From Mycobacterium hubeiense (GTDB taxonomy: Bacteria; Actinomycetota; Actinomycetes; Mycobacteriales; Mycobacteriaceae): a DNA stretch of 45,559 nt. This document shows, piece by piece, positions 23,062-33,282 of the stretch (positions within the stretch are counted from its first letter, which is position 1; the number at the start of each line of letters is the position of its first letter). The stretch lies in contig NZ_PIZU01000038.1 of assembly GCF_002838065.1 (NCBI RefSeq), forward strand, positions 1-45,559. The letters run 5' to 3'. The position numbers and the translations under genes were made by a program. The notes beneath the pieces were generated by a model. The model saw only the letters and a program-made list of their open reading frames with translations. It made no database searches and was not told the DNA's origin.

Positions 23062-24693
23062 GTGAAGGTCCTGAGCCCGGCGATTTCTCCCTATCGACGC
23101 CCGTGGTTGCGCACCGACGTGCTGGCCGGACTCGCTACCGGTGCTGTCGTGATTCCGCAGGCAATGGCCTACGCGACGGTGGCGAAAATGCCCGTGCAGA
23201 TTGGGCTTTACACCTGCATGGTGCCGCTGGTGGTGTACGCGTTCATCGGATGTTCACGCACCGCGAGCGTCACCACCACGTCGACGATCGCCACGCTGAC
23301 CGCCTCGACGATGATCGGCGCGGGCATCGCGGCGGGCTCGCCCGACGCGCAATCGCACCTGATCACGCTGACCCTGCTGGTCGGTGTTTTCCTGTTGATC
23401 GCCCGGTTGCTGCGGCTCGGCTCGGTCATCGAGAATGTCAGCGAAGCAACGCTGACCGGGATCAAGGTCGGCGTCGGGCTCACCGTCGCGGTGGCGCAGT
23501 TGCCCAAACTGCTGGGCGTTACCGAGAATCCGTCGGCCACCGGGTTCTTCGGGATGCTGTGGTCGGCGGTGCGTCAAATCGGCGACGCCAACCTGGTGAC
23601 CGTGGCCGTATCGATCGTCAGCGTCACGCTGCTGTTGCTGATCGGTAGGTTTGCCCCGCTGGTGCCCGGCCCGCTGGTCGTGGTGGTGCTGGGTATTGGG
23701 TTGGCGGCCTTCGGCGGGCTGCCGTCGATGGGCGTTGCGCTGATACCTGAAGTGCCGCAGGGTATTCCGCTGCCCGGTTTACCGGCCCTCGATCATATCG
23801 GCCAGCTTGTTCCGGGCGCGCTGGCCATTGCGTTGATGGCGTTTCTGGAGACTGCGGCGGTGGCTCGCGGTGTTCGGCGTGCCGACGAACCACCGATCGA
23901 CGCCGACAGGGAGCTGTCCGCCAATGGCCTTGCGGCAGTTCTCGGTTCGTTCTTCCACAGCCTGCCTCCGGCGGGCGGCTTCTCGCAAACCGGGATGAAT
24001 TTGCGTGCCGGTGCGCGGACCCAGGTGTCCGGGCTGGTGACCGCCCTGCTGGCGGTCTTCGTGGCACTGTTTTTGGCGCCGGTGCTCAGCAACCTGCCGC
24101 AGGCCACGCTCGGCGCGATGGTGGTGGTGGCGGTGCTGGGTCTGGTCGATATCGGGGCGCTGGCCCGGCTGTACCGGTTCGACAAGGTGGAGTTCACGCT
24201 CGCAGTGATCGTCGCGGTGTTCGGGCTGACGGTCGGGCTGTTGCCTGCCGTCGCCGTGGGCGTGTTGCTGACGCTCTATCTGGTGTTGCGGGAACTCAAC
24301 CAATCGCACGTCGTAGCGCTGATCGATGGCCGGGCCGCCGATCCGGACGCAGCGGTGGTGCCGGCCGACCCGCTGGTGCTGCGGTTCCAAATCGGTTTGT
24401 ACGCCGCGAATCTGCGGACCAACACCGCGGCGGTGCAGCGTCTGGCCACTGAGCAGGATCCTCGGCCGACGGCCGTGGTGCTGGATCTGTCCCGGTTGCC
24501 GCGGGTGAGCACGACGGTGCTGGACGGGTGGCGAGACATGGAATCCGCCTTGGCCGACGCCGGTATCGAGGTGCGCTACGCCGCGATGCGCCCCGGCGTG
24601 CATGACATGGCCCGACGCTGGCCGTGGTGGGCAGAAGTGGAGGCGCAGGGCCGCTACTTCGACACCGTCGCGGCGGCCGTCGCGCGAGAATAG
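23062..24693 (+). CDS. SulP/SLC26-type anion transporter with STAS domain, copy 2
   Basis: A 543-residue SulP protein, divergent from copy 1. The N-terminal signature is TDVLAGLATGAVVIPQAMAYATVAKMPVQIGLYTCMVPL; the second conserved region reads LAAVLGSFFHSLPPAGGFSQTGMNLRAGA. The STAS domain (about 430-540) includes AVVLDLSRLPRVSTTVLDGWRDME. The two proteins differ at most positions outside the signatures, so this is not a recent duplication. I chose the GTG at 23062, which precedes the first conserved segment; the longer frame is antisense to copy 1. GATACT 6 bases upstream of the GTG could be a leaderless -10 box. The patatin-like gene starts 4 bp after its stop. Confidence 0.88.
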   Translation: MKVLSPAISPYRRPWLRTDVLAGLATGAVVIPQAMAYATVAKMPVQIGLYTCMVPLVVYAFIGCSRTASVTTTSTIATLTASTMIGAGIAAGSPDAQSHLITLTLLVGVFLLIARLLRLGSVIENVSEATLTGIKVGVGLTVAVAQLPKLLGVTENPSATGFFGMLWSAVRQIGDANLVTVAVSIVSVTLLLLIGRFAPLVPGPLVVVVLGIGLAAFGGLPSMGVALIPEVPQGIPLPGLPALDHIGQLVPGALAIALMAFLETAAVARGVRRADEPPIDADRELSANGLAAVLGSFFHSLPPAGGFSQTGMNLRAGARTQVSGLVTALLAVFVALFLAPVLSNLPQATLGAMVVVAVLGLVDIGALARLYRFDKVEFTLAVIVAVFGLTVGLLPAVAVGVLLTLYLVLRELNQSHVVALIDGRAADPDAAVVPADPLVLRFQIGLYAANLRTNTAAVQRLATEQDPRPTAVVLDLSRLPRVSTTVLDGWRDMESALADAGIEVRYAAMRPGVHDMARRWPWWAEVEAQGRYFDTVAAAVARE

Positions 24694-24697
24694 GCCC

Positions 24698-25708
24698 ATG
24701 GCTGGCACTCGCGTCGCGCTTGCCCTGGGCAGCGGTGGCGCGCGCGGCTACGCCCACATCGGGGTGATCAACGAGCTGCGAGCCCGCGGCTACGACATCG
24801 TCGGGATCGCGGGGTCGTCGATGGGCGCGCTCGTCGGCGGGTTGCAGGCGGCGGGCAAACTCGACGAATTCGCCGACTGGGCAAAGTCATTGACCCAACG
24901 CGCGGTGCTGCGGCTGCTCGACCCGTCGATCACCGCGGCCGGGGTGCTGCGGGCGGAGAAGATCCTCGACGCCGTCCGCGAGATCGTCGGCGACGTCACC
25001 ATCGAGCAGCTGCCGATCCCCTACACCGCCGTGTCGACGGACCTGATCGCCGGCAAGTCGGTGTGGCTGCAGCGCGGTCCGCTCGACGCGGCGATCCGCG
25101 CGTCGATCGCGATCCCGGGCGTCATCGCCCCGCATGTGCTCGACGGCCGATTGCTGGCCGACGGAGGCATCCTCGATCCGTTGCCGATGGCGCCGATCGC
25201 CGCCGTCAACGCCGACCTCACCATCGCGGTCAGCCTGGCCGGGAGCGAGGCGGGCGGCCGCGAGGAGCCCGTCGACGCCGAGCCTCGGGCGAGGGCCGAG
25301 TGGCTCAGCCGGATGTGGCGCAGCACCGCGTCAATGCTCGACAACCTGGACAGCCCCGCCGCCCGCGCCGTGCTGGACACGCCGACTGCGCGGTCCATGT
25401 TGAGCCGGTTCGGCGGCAACCCCGACGGGGACAGCGACGAGGAGCTCGTCGACGCCGCCAAGGAGATGCCGCTGCCGAAGCTGCGCAGCTTCGACGTGAT
25501 GAACCGCACCATCGATATCGCGCAGGCCGCGCTGGCGCGCCACACGCTGGCCGGCTACCCGCCCGACGTGCTGATCGAAGTGCCCCGCACCGTCTGCCGC
25601 AGCCTGGATTTCCACCGCGCCGCCGAGGTCATCGACGTCGGCCATGATTTGGCGGCTGCGGTGCTCGATGCCAGGGACACCACCGAGACGCCCGCTCCGG
25701 AAGGCTGA
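24698..25708 (+). CDS. Patatin-like phospholipase / serine esterase (Rv1063c-like)
   Basis: A 336-residue patatin-domain protein. The oxyanion loop GSGGARGYAHIGV (residues 11-23), the nucleophile Ser41 in GIAGSSMGALVGG and the catalytic Asp155 in LLADGGILDPLP form a complete Ser-Asp dyad of the bacterial RssA/YlbK-like group. It would hydrolyse acyl esters of membrane lipids; substrates are unknown. The C-terminal 140 residues contain a variable Glu/Arg-rich stretch and RSFDVMNRTIDIAQAALARHTLAGYPPDVLI, a helix conserved in this subgroup. No signal peptide. Coupled to the SulP gene upstream (4-bp gap) and convergent with a second patatin-like gene. Confidence 0.9.
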   Translation: MAGTRVALALGSGGARGYAHIGVINELRARGYDIVGIAGSSMGALVGGLQAAGKLDEFADWAKSLTQRAVLRLLDPSITAAGVLRAEKILDAVREIVGDVTIEQLPIPYTAVSTDLIAGKSVWLQRGPLDAAIRASIAIPGVIAPHVLDGRLLADGGILDPLPMAPIAAVNADLTIAVSLAGSEAGGREEPVDAEPRARAEWLSRMWRSTASMLDNLDSPAARAVLDTPTARSMLSRFGGNPDGDSDEELVDAAKEMPLPKLRSFDVMNRTIDIAQAALARHTLAGYPPDVLIEVPRTVCRSLDFHRAAEVIDVGHDLAAAVLDARDTTETPAPEG

Positions 25709-25709
25709 C

Positions 25710-26594
25710 TCAGCCGGCAAGAAATTGCGCGACGGCGGCGGCCTCGCGTCGGCCCTGCTCCCGACCGGCCAGCGCCGACGGCACCCGGCACGCCGGATCG
25801 AGCGGATTGGCGCCGAATGCGTCCAGCGACTCGTCGTCGGCGAACACCCCGAAGGCCCGGCCGCCGCAGGCTTCGATTTCCTTGGCCACACCCGCGCCGA
25901 ACGGTGACGGCGCCGAGCGGCCCGACGGCACCAGCGCCACCGCGGTGCCGCAGTCGCCGGCCAGCACCATGTTGACGCTGCTGCCGATGCCGCCGTCCAT
26001 GTAGCGGCGGCCGTCGATGGTCACCGGCGGCCAGACGCCGGGCACCGCGCAGCTGGCGGCGACCGCGTCGACCAGGCCGACGCCGGAGTCCGCATCGAAG
26101 ACGACGAGTTCGCCGGTGGCGGTGTCGATCGCCGAGATGCGAAGGACCCGGTCCGGCCAGTCGTGCGACGGCAGTCGGCGCGCGATCACGTCGCGGCGCA
26201 CGGACTCGTCGACGGTCGGGGTGGACAGCGCGATCTCGCCGATGCGCTGCAGCTTCTGGGCGGTGGACGTGTTCGGCTCCATCATCGCGGCGACGAACAT
26301 CTCGGTGATCTCGTCGACGCCGATGCGGGGGTTGATCTCGACCGAGGACGCCGCGATCTGTCGCTCGTAGAGCGCGTCGAGGTCCAGCCCGCTACTCAGC
26401 TGGGCGGCCACCGTGGAGCCGGCTGACGTGCCCACCAGCACGTCGGATTCCAACAGGGCTTTCGCCGTCTCCGGCGATTCGTCGGCGATTCCCCGCAGAA
26501 TGCCGGTCTCCCAGGCGATTCCCGCGATGCCGCCGCCCGCGAGCACCAGTGCATGTTTGGTAGTCACGGGCTTCGAGTGTGCCAGCGCGCTCAC
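25710..26594 (-). CDS. Patatin-like phospholipase family protein (Rv1062-like)
   Basis: A 294-residue patatin-fold protein of a different subgroup from its convergent neighbour. The oxyanion loop is LAGGGIAGIAWETG, the nucleophile lies in VLVGTSAGSTVAAQ, and the catalytic Asp in RRYMDGGIGSSVN, so the dyad is intact. Start is GTG at 26594, overlapping the amidotransferase stop (GTGA), so it is translationally coupled to that gene. Only one base lies between its stop codon and that of the convergent patatin gene. Function as a lipid acyl hydrolase is family-based; the substrate is unknown. Synteny agrees with Rv1061-Rv1062. Confidence 0.9.
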   Translation of the reverse strand: MSALAHSKPVTTKHALVLAGGGIAGIAWETGILRGIADESPETAKALLESDVLVGTSAGSTVAAQLSSGLDLDALYERQIAASSVEINPRIGVDEITEMFVAAMMEPNTSTAQKLQRIGEIALSTPTVDESVRRDVIARRLPSHDWPDRVLRISAIDTATGELVVFDADSGVGLVDAVAASCAVPGVWPPVTIDGRRYMDGGIGSSVNMVLAGDCGTAVALVPSGRSAPSPFGAGVAKEIEACGGRAFGVFADDESLDAFGANPLDPACRVPSALAGREQGRREAAAVAQFLAG

Positions 26595-27442
26595 GGGTGC
26601 TGCGATGCGGCGGCTTCGGGCGTCAGATCTTGTACGCGTAACTGATGGCGAGGTGGCTGTACGAACGCGAGCTTTTTCGTGACCTGCAGGTCCGCGTTGA
26701 CGTGGACCAGCTCACCGGATCGCACGAGCTGCCAACGGTCGTCGTCCATCGGCTCGCTGGCGAAAACCACCGAAGGCTCGGTCGTCAGGTCGTCGGAATG
26801 CGCGCTGATACCAGGGGTGCGCATCCGCAGCCGCGTGTGCGCGACGTCACGGCGGTCGAGCATGTACAGCGCATGGGTGTCGGGGTAGCGCAGCGCCCAT
26901 ACGTCGGTGGCCGTGCTCAACACCAGGTTGACGGCATAGATCGGAACGTGGTCGGCCAGCCAGCCGACCGCCTCGACAATGCCTGCGCCGACATCGTCGG
27001 TAGCGCGGATCGTGGCGGTGATCAGCGCGAAGACCCGCTCGGAGTCGGTTTGGCCGGCCACCAGGCCGTCGACGCCCAGTTCATGCAGTCGGGCGTCGAG
27101 CACGTCGAGGCCCTCGACCACACCGTTGTGCGCGAAGATCCGCCCGTCCTGCAGGAAGGGGTGAGTGTTCACGGCGTCGAGGGCACCGGTCGATGCGTAC
27201 CGCACGTGCGCGACGAACGTCGTCCCGGTCATGTCGTGGGCCTCAGTGGCGAAAGCAGCGTCATGCCACGCGGCGATCGGCTGTTTGCGTACTACCGGCT
27301 GACCGTCGCTGTCGAACACCCCCAGCCCGGTGCCATCCGGGTTGCGCCGGCTCTGCTCGGCGAGATTGTCCGGTGCCTCCAACAGCCAGAAGGTGGCGGT
27401 CACCACCCGCCGACCGGCATGCAGTGCGAACAATCGGCACAT
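26591..27442 (-). CDS. Class II glutamine amidotransferase (Rv1061-like)
   Basis: A 283-residue Ntn-type amidotransferase domain of the EgtC/YafJ group. After removal of Met1 the N-terminal nucleophile is Cys2 in MCRLFALHAG. Other family marks are RRNPDGTGLGVF, TFVAHVRYASTGALDAVNTHPF, GRIFAHNGVVEG and VFASEPMDDDRWQLV. These bind glutamine and release ammonia or cleave gamma-glutamyl amides; no synthetase partner is encoded next to it. It is not beside ergothioneine genes, so it is probably not EgtC. The ATG at 27442 puts Cys at position 2 and has GAGGAGG 8-9 bases upstream; in-frame extension upstream is therefore excluded. Confidence 0.9.
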   Translation of the reverse strand: MCRLFALHAGRRVVTATFWLLEAPDNLAEQSRRNPDGTGLGVFDSDGQPVVRKQPIAAWHDAAFATEAHDMTGTTFVAHVRYASTGALDAVNTHPFLQDGRIFAHNGVVEGLDVLDARLHELGVDGLVAGQTDSERVFALITATIRATDDVGAGIVEAVGWLADHVPIYAVNLVLSTATDVWALRYPDTHALYMLDRRDVAHTRLRMRTPGISAHSDDLTTEPSVVFASEPMDDDRWQLVRSGELVHVNADLQVTKKLAFVQPPRHQLRVQDLTPEAAASQHP

Positions 27443-27548
27443 GAACCCGATCCTCCTCGTTGAGATTGCACCCACGGTTGCGGTTTCGCGGAAATCACAG
27501 CCATCAGCGCAATTTCGTCGAACAAGGAGTAGAGGACCTGCAGTAGCC

Positions 27549-28613
27549 CTAGGCCGAGCGAAGCGCTGGCGCGGACTTACCGCTGAACAGCGGCAGGTCG
27601 AAGTAGGTGGCGATACCGGGCTCGGCCGCGCACACCGCCGGAACGGAGTTCACGCAGTGCGCCGCTGTCGCGACGATTCCCGGGTTGCTCTTCAAACCGG
27701 CTTCGACGCTTTCGGGTTGGAAGCCCTTCACGGTGACGGTGAAGTCAGGGTTACCGCGAACCTCCATTTCGTAGCGCTCGCCTGCCGGACCGAAAGTCCA
27801 TGCGGGATCGAGGTTTTCCTGACCCATCAGCCAGTTGACGGTGACTCGCACAACGACCTCGTCGCCCACCAGCGCCTCCCAGTGGAAGCGCCTGCCGGCG
27901 ACCTGTCCCGGCTGGATCGCGCCCATCGGCGAATCGATTGGCGCGGTAGCGACTGCAATCTCTTGGGAGGTGCGGATTTTCGGATCGGCATTGAATCCGA
28001 CTTTGTCGACGACCATCTTCACGGCCTGAATGAAGCCACCGTCCAGCAGCTTCTGCATCGGACCGGACAACGCCTTTTCGGGCGTGTCGCCGAAACCCAT
28101 CACGTAGCGCAACACGTCTGGGGCGTTGTAGGTGCGCAGATCGGAAAACTCCTCGGCGCGAACGAAAGTCACGCCGGTCGTCATCACCGACAGCAGCAGC
28201 GGAAATTTCTCACTGATGCCGCCGGGGGCGATGCCGGTGCCGTGCAGCGTGGCATTGCCCTCCAGGGCCGCAGCGCGCAGTGGCGCGTCCTTCTCGCCGG
28301 GATAGAACCAGCCGAGCGGCGTCACGACGTTCTTGCCGGACCGTAGCAGTGCGGCCACCTCGTCGGGGTTGGGCAGCAGCGGGGCGTAGATCACCGCGTC
28401 GGCATCCAGCGCCAGGATGTCGTCGACGCTGTTGGTCGCGGTGACACCGAGAGCGTCGGTTCCGATGATCTCGCCGACGTCCTTGCCTGCCTTGTCCGGC
28501 GAGTGCACCCAGCAGCCGGCCAGCTCGAGGTCGGGGTGTTCGAGCACGCCCTTGATCGCGGCGACACCGACGCCGCCGGTGGCCCACTGCACGACACGCA
28601 ACACCATGCCCAT
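27549..28613 (-). CDS. Dihydrodipicolinate reductase-like NAD(P)-binding protein (Rv1059-like)
   Basis: A 354-residue protein with an N-terminal Rossmann fold (VVQWATGGVGVAAIKGVLEHPDLELAGC, glycine-rich loop at about residues 12-18) followed by a DapB-C-like mixed domain. It is related to the 2,4-diaminopentanoate dehydrogenase/DapB superfamily and to mycobacterial Rv1059; it is not the lysine-pathway DapB, which is shorter. The substrate is unknown. A perfect KstR-type operator lies 11 bp upstream of its start, which suggests a role linked to sterol or side-chain catabolism. Several tandem paralogues of this family are typical of steroid-degrading actinobacteria. Start ATG at 28613; an ATG two codons later (MVLRVV) is equally acceptable. 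Confidence 0.85.
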   Translation of the reverse strand: MGMVLRVVQWATGGVGVAAIKGVLEHPDLELAGCWVHSPDKAGKDVGEIIGTDALGVTATNSVDDILALDADAVIYAPLLPNPDEVAALLRSGKNVVTPLGWFYPGEKDAPLRAAALEGNATLHGTGIAPGGISEKFPLLLSVMTTGVTFVRAEEFSDLRTYNAPDVLRYVMGFGDTPEKALSGPMQKLLDGGFIQAVKMVVDKVGFNADPKIRTSQEIAVATAPIDSPMGAIQPGQVAGRRFHWEALVGDEVVVRVTVNWLMGQENLDPAWTFGPAGERYEMEVRGNPDFTVTVKGFQPESVEAGLKSNPGIVATAAHCVNSVPAVCAAEPGIATYFDLPLFSGKSAPALRSA

Positions 28614-28624
28614 ACCTTTCGAAC

Positions 28625-28638
28625 TAGAACACGTTCTA
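28625..28638. promoter_or_regulatory. KstR-type operator
   Basis: TAGAACACGTTCTA is a perfect 14-bp palindrome and matches the KstR consensus TnnAACnnGTTnnA at every fixed position. KstR is the TetR-family repressor of cholesterol catabolism in mycobacteria and rhodococci. It lies 11 bp upstream of the reductase-like gene (minus) and 73 bp upstream of the kinase gene (plus), so the primary target is probably the former. Confidence 0.75.
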
Positions 28639-28711
28639 TGTAGGTCTACACCACTGATCCAGCCGACGGCGCCGCTTTAAGCGTTACGGTGTTAGCTGGA
28701 GGCGACGGCGT

Positions 28712-30211
28712 ATGAGCGGCACCGACGAGGATTCACGGGCAGGCTCGGACTTCGGACCATATCGCTTGCGGCGGTTGATCGGCCGCGGTGGGATGGGCGA
28801 AGTCTACGAAGCGGAGGACACCGTCAAGGACCGCATCGTCGCGCTGAAACTCTTGCCGGAGAAGATGTCTCACGACCCGGTGTTCCGCACCCGGCTGCAA
28901 CGCGAGGCGCACTCCGCGGGTCGTCTGCAGGAGCCGCACGTGGTGCCGATCCACGACTACGGCGAGATCGACGGACTGCTCTACGTCGACATGCGACTGA
29001 TCGACGGCATTGATCTGCGCAGCTTGCTCAAACAGTACGGACCCATGAAACCCGCGCGGGCGGTGACGATCATCCGCCAGATCGCCTCCGCGCTGGACGC
29101 CGCGCACGAAAGCGGCGTGATGCATCGCGACGTCAAACCCGAGAACATCCTGATCACCCGAGACGACTTCGCCTACCTGGTCGACTTCGGCATCGCCAAC
29201 GCCGCCACCGACCAACACATCACCGAACTGGGCACCGCCGTCGGCACGTACGCGTACATGGCGCCGGAACGGTTCACCAAGGACGAGGTGACCTATCGCG
29301 CCGACCTCTACGCGCTGACCTGCGTGCTGCATGAATGCCTCACCGGCTCGCAGCCCTTCCCCGGCGACAGTGTCAGCGTCGTCATCACGTCGCATCTGAT
29401 GGAACCTCCGCCTCGGCCGAGCCAGGTGCGGCCGGGCGTCCCCACGGCCTTCGATGCGGTGATCGCGCGCGGGATGGCCAAGAAGCCTGCCGATCGCTAC
29501 GCCAGCGCCGGTGAGATGGCGGCGGCGGCCGAGGCCGCATTGGCCGATCGAGCGACGACGGTCCTGCCGCGCCCCGCGGTACCGGCCGCGCCGGTGTTTG
29601 CGCCACAGTATGTGGCGCCCACGCCGCCGCCGGTTCGCCGCAATCGCACCCCGTGGGTGGCGATCCTGGCCGCGGGGGCGGTCGTCGTCGCGCTGTTCGG
29701 CGCGTTCGGCATCTGGTGGCTGGCCGGGCGCGACGCGTCCGACGCGGGCTCGCCGGTGACCGCCACCGAGGCCGCCGAGGTGCCCGCGGACAGCCCCGAT
29801 TCGCGGCTACTTGCGTTGTTGCCCAAGAGCTATGCAGACGACGCGTGCAAATCGATCCGCCCGCCGGCACCCGGCGCGCTGGCCACCGTCGACTGCGGCA
29901 AGAGCTCGGCGCCGGGTGGGCCGGCCGCCGCGCGCTACTCGCTGTTCCCCGACCTCGCGACGCTGGCCAACCACTTCAACGAGGCCATCAAGGAGAACTC
30001 GCAGCTGCAGCGCTGCCCGGGCAGCGCGGTCGACTCTCCGACCAGCTGGCACTACAACGCGACGCCGACCAAGGCGGAGGGCTCGATCGCGTGCGGCACA
30101 TACCAGGGCCGCCCAGACCTCATCTGGACCAAAGATTCGGCGCTGCTGCTGGCCGACGCGCAGGGCCCCAGCATCGACGACCTGCACAAATGGTGGCTGA
30201 AATACGCCTGA
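28712..30211 (+). CDS. Transmembrane serine/threonine protein kinase
   Basis: A 499-residue receptor-type STPK. The kinase domain (about 15-275) has the glycine loop IGRGGMGEVYEA, ATP-binding Lys46 in VALKLLP, the catalytic loop HRDVKPEN with Asp140, DFG at Asp158 and APERF. A Pro-rich juxtamembrane stretch (about 285-312) is followed by one membrane helix (about 314-338). The outer domain (about 340-499) has four cysteines (ADDACKSI, VDCGKS, QRCPGSA, IACGTYQG), likely two disulfides, and ends KWWLKYA. This outer domain is of the type seen in PknE/PknF-like mycobacterial kinases but I cannot name an orthologue. GGAGG 9 bases before the ATG supports the start. It is absent from the recalled M. 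tuberculosis gene order here. Confidence 0.92.
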   Translation: MSGTDEDSRAGSDFGPYRLRRLIGRGGMGEVYEAEDTVKDRIVALKLLPEKMSHDPVFRTRLQREAHSAGRLQEPHVVPIHDYGEIDGLLYVDMRLIDGIDLRSLLKQYGPMKPARAVTIIRQIASALDAAHESGVMHRDVKPENILITRDDFAYLVDFGIANAATDQHITELGTAVGTYAYMAPERFTKDEVTYRADLYALTCVLHECLTGSQPFPGDSVSVVITSHLMEPPPRPSQVRPGVPTAFDAVIARGMAKKPADRYASAGEMAAAAEAALADRATTVLPRPAVPAAPVFAPQYVAPTPPPVRRNRTPWVAILAAGAVVVALFGAFGIWWLAGRDASDAGSPVTATEAAEVPADSPDSRLLALLPKSYADDACKSIRPPAPGALATVDCGKSSAPGGPAAARYSLFPDLATLANHFNEAIKENSQLQRCPGSAVDSPTSWHYNATPTKAEGSIACGTYQGRPDLIWTKDSALLLADAQGPSIDDLHKWWLKYA

Positions 30212-30285
30212 AGAATGACCCCGCTCTAGACACCCGCCCGCGCGTATGTTTCTGTCGATCGCAGGACAGCGAAGGGATGTGCGTT

Positions 30286-31476
30286 ATGCCGAACAAGGTT
30301 TTCGTCGTGGGCGTGGGGATGACGAAGTTCGAGAAGCCGGGCCGCCGCGAGGGCTGGGACTATCCACAGATGGCCAAGGAGTCCGGCACCAAAGCGCTTG
30401 AGGATGCGGGCATCGAGTACTCGCAGGTGCAGCAGGGCTACGTCGGCTACTGCACGGGCGACTCGACGTCGGGGCAGCGGGCGCTCTACGAGCTGGGCAT
30501 GACCGGCATTCCGATCGTCAACGTGAACAACAACTGCTCCACTGGTTCGACGGCGTTGTACCTTGCGGCGCAGTCAATCCGCGGCGGGCTGGCCGACTGT
30601 GCGATCGCGTTGGGTTTCGAGAAAATGCAGCCCGGCTCGCTGCAGGGCGGCGCCAGCGACCGTGAATCGCCGATGGGCCGCCACGTCAAGGCGATGGCCG
30701 AGATCGACGAGTTCGCGATGCCCGTCGCGCCGTGGATGTTCGCCGCCGCGGGACGCGAGCACATGCGCCAACACGGCTCCACCGCAGAGCATTTCGCGAA
30801 GATCGGGTACAAGAACCACAAGCATTCGGTGAACAACCCGTACGCCCAGTTCCAGGAGTCTTACACGCTCGAGGACATCATGGCGGCGAAGATGATCTCC
30901 GATCCGGTGACCAAGCTGCAGTGCTCACCGACGTCCGACGGCTCGGGCGCCGCGATCCTGGCCAGCGAGGCATTCGTCGACAAGCACGGATTGGCCGGGC
31001 AGGCAGTCGAAATCGTCGGTCAGGCGATGACGACCGACTTCGAGTCGACGTTCGACGGCAGTGCCAAGAACCTGATCGGCTACGACATGAATGTCCAAGC
31101 GGCGCGCCAGGTTTACGACCAGTGCGGACTGGGGCCGTCCGATTTCCAGGTCATCGAGCTGCACGACTGCTTCTCGGCCAATGAGTTGCTGCTGTACGAA
31201 GCGCTGGGGCTGTGCGGTGAGGGCGAGGCGCCGAAGCTGATCGACAACAACGACACCACTTACGGCGGTCGCTGGGTGGTCAACCCGTCCGGCGGGCTGA
31301 TCTCGAAGGGGCATCCTTTGGGCGCAACGGGTTTGGCGCAGTGCGCGGAGTTGACGTGGCAGCTGCGTGGCACCGCCGACAAGCGGCAGGTGCCCGACGT
31401 CAACGCCGCGCTGCAGCACAACATCGGCCTCGGCGGCGCGGCCGTCGTCACCGCCTACCAGCGCGCCGAGCGGTAG
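30286..31476 (+). CDS. SCP-x-type thiolase / lipid-transfer protein (Ltp1-like)
   Basis: A 396-residue thiolase-fold protein of the sterol carrier protein-x type. The nucleophile is Cys84 in NVNNNCSTGSTAL; the second half has VIELHDCFSANELLLYEALGLC with a conserved His-Asp, GGLISKGHPLGATGLAQC and the end NIGLGGAAVVTAYQR. Enzymes of this type cleave branched or steroid-derived 3-ketoacyl-CoA esters, while some (Ltp2-type) act as aldolases; the presence of the Cys favours thiolysis. GAAGGGA lies 8 bases upstream of the ATG at 30286; an ATG at 30277 is possible. The proximity of the KstR box and FadD14 suggests lipid or sterol side-chain breakdown. Confidence 0.88.
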   Translation: MPNKVFVVGVGMTKFEKPGRREGWDYPQMAKESGTKALEDAGIEYSQVQQGYVGYCTGDSTSGQRALYELGMTGIPIVNVNNNCSTGSTALYLAAQSIRGGLADCAIALGFEKMQPGSLQGGASDRESPMGRHVKAMAEIDEFAMPVAPWMFAAAGREHMRQHGSTAEHFAKIGYKNHKHSVNNPYAQFQESYTLEDIMAAKMISDPVTKLQCSPTSDGSGAAILASEAFVDKHGLAGQAVEIVGQAMTTDFESTFDGSAKNLIGYDMNVQAARQVYDQCGLGPSDFQVIELHDCFSANELLLYEALGLCGEGEAPKLIDNNDTTYGGRWVVNPSGGLISKGHPLGATGLAQCAELTWQLRGTADKRQVPDVNAALQHNIGLGGAAVVTAYQRAER

Positions 31477-31485
31477 ATCTCCCAT

Positions 31486-31547
31486 CGCGAGCAGACGCAG
31501 AATCGCACGATTCAGGCGCCCGCAGTGCGATTCTGCGTCTGCTCGCG
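31486..31547. repeat. Long perfect palindrome between convergent thiolase and fadD14
   Basis: A 23-base arm (31486-31508, containing GCAGACGCAGAATCGCAC) is exactly complementary to 31525-31547, with a 16-base loop. It fills the whole space between the two stop codons. There is no T-run, so it would be a non-canonical bidirectional terminator or a mobile palindromic unit. Its layout resembles the repeat around the nuclease-like gene at 14.2-15.2 kb. Confidence 0.85.
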
Positions 31548-33179
<1,632 letters not shown>

Positions 33180-33186
33180 CGGCCCG

Positions 33187-33192
33187 ATGCTA
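33187..33192 (-). promoter_or_regulatory. -10 element for fadD14
   Basis: TAGCAT on the minus strand, 7 bases before the ATG at 33179, without a Shine-Dalgarno sequence between. Leaderless transcription is likely. Confidence 0.5.
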
Positions 33193-33282
33193 GTGAACGG
33201 TCGGGACGCCGGGAACGAAATGAGTCGCCACGACGATGTATCTGGAGGATCATTGACGGTGCAAACGACGGGAGGCGCGGTT

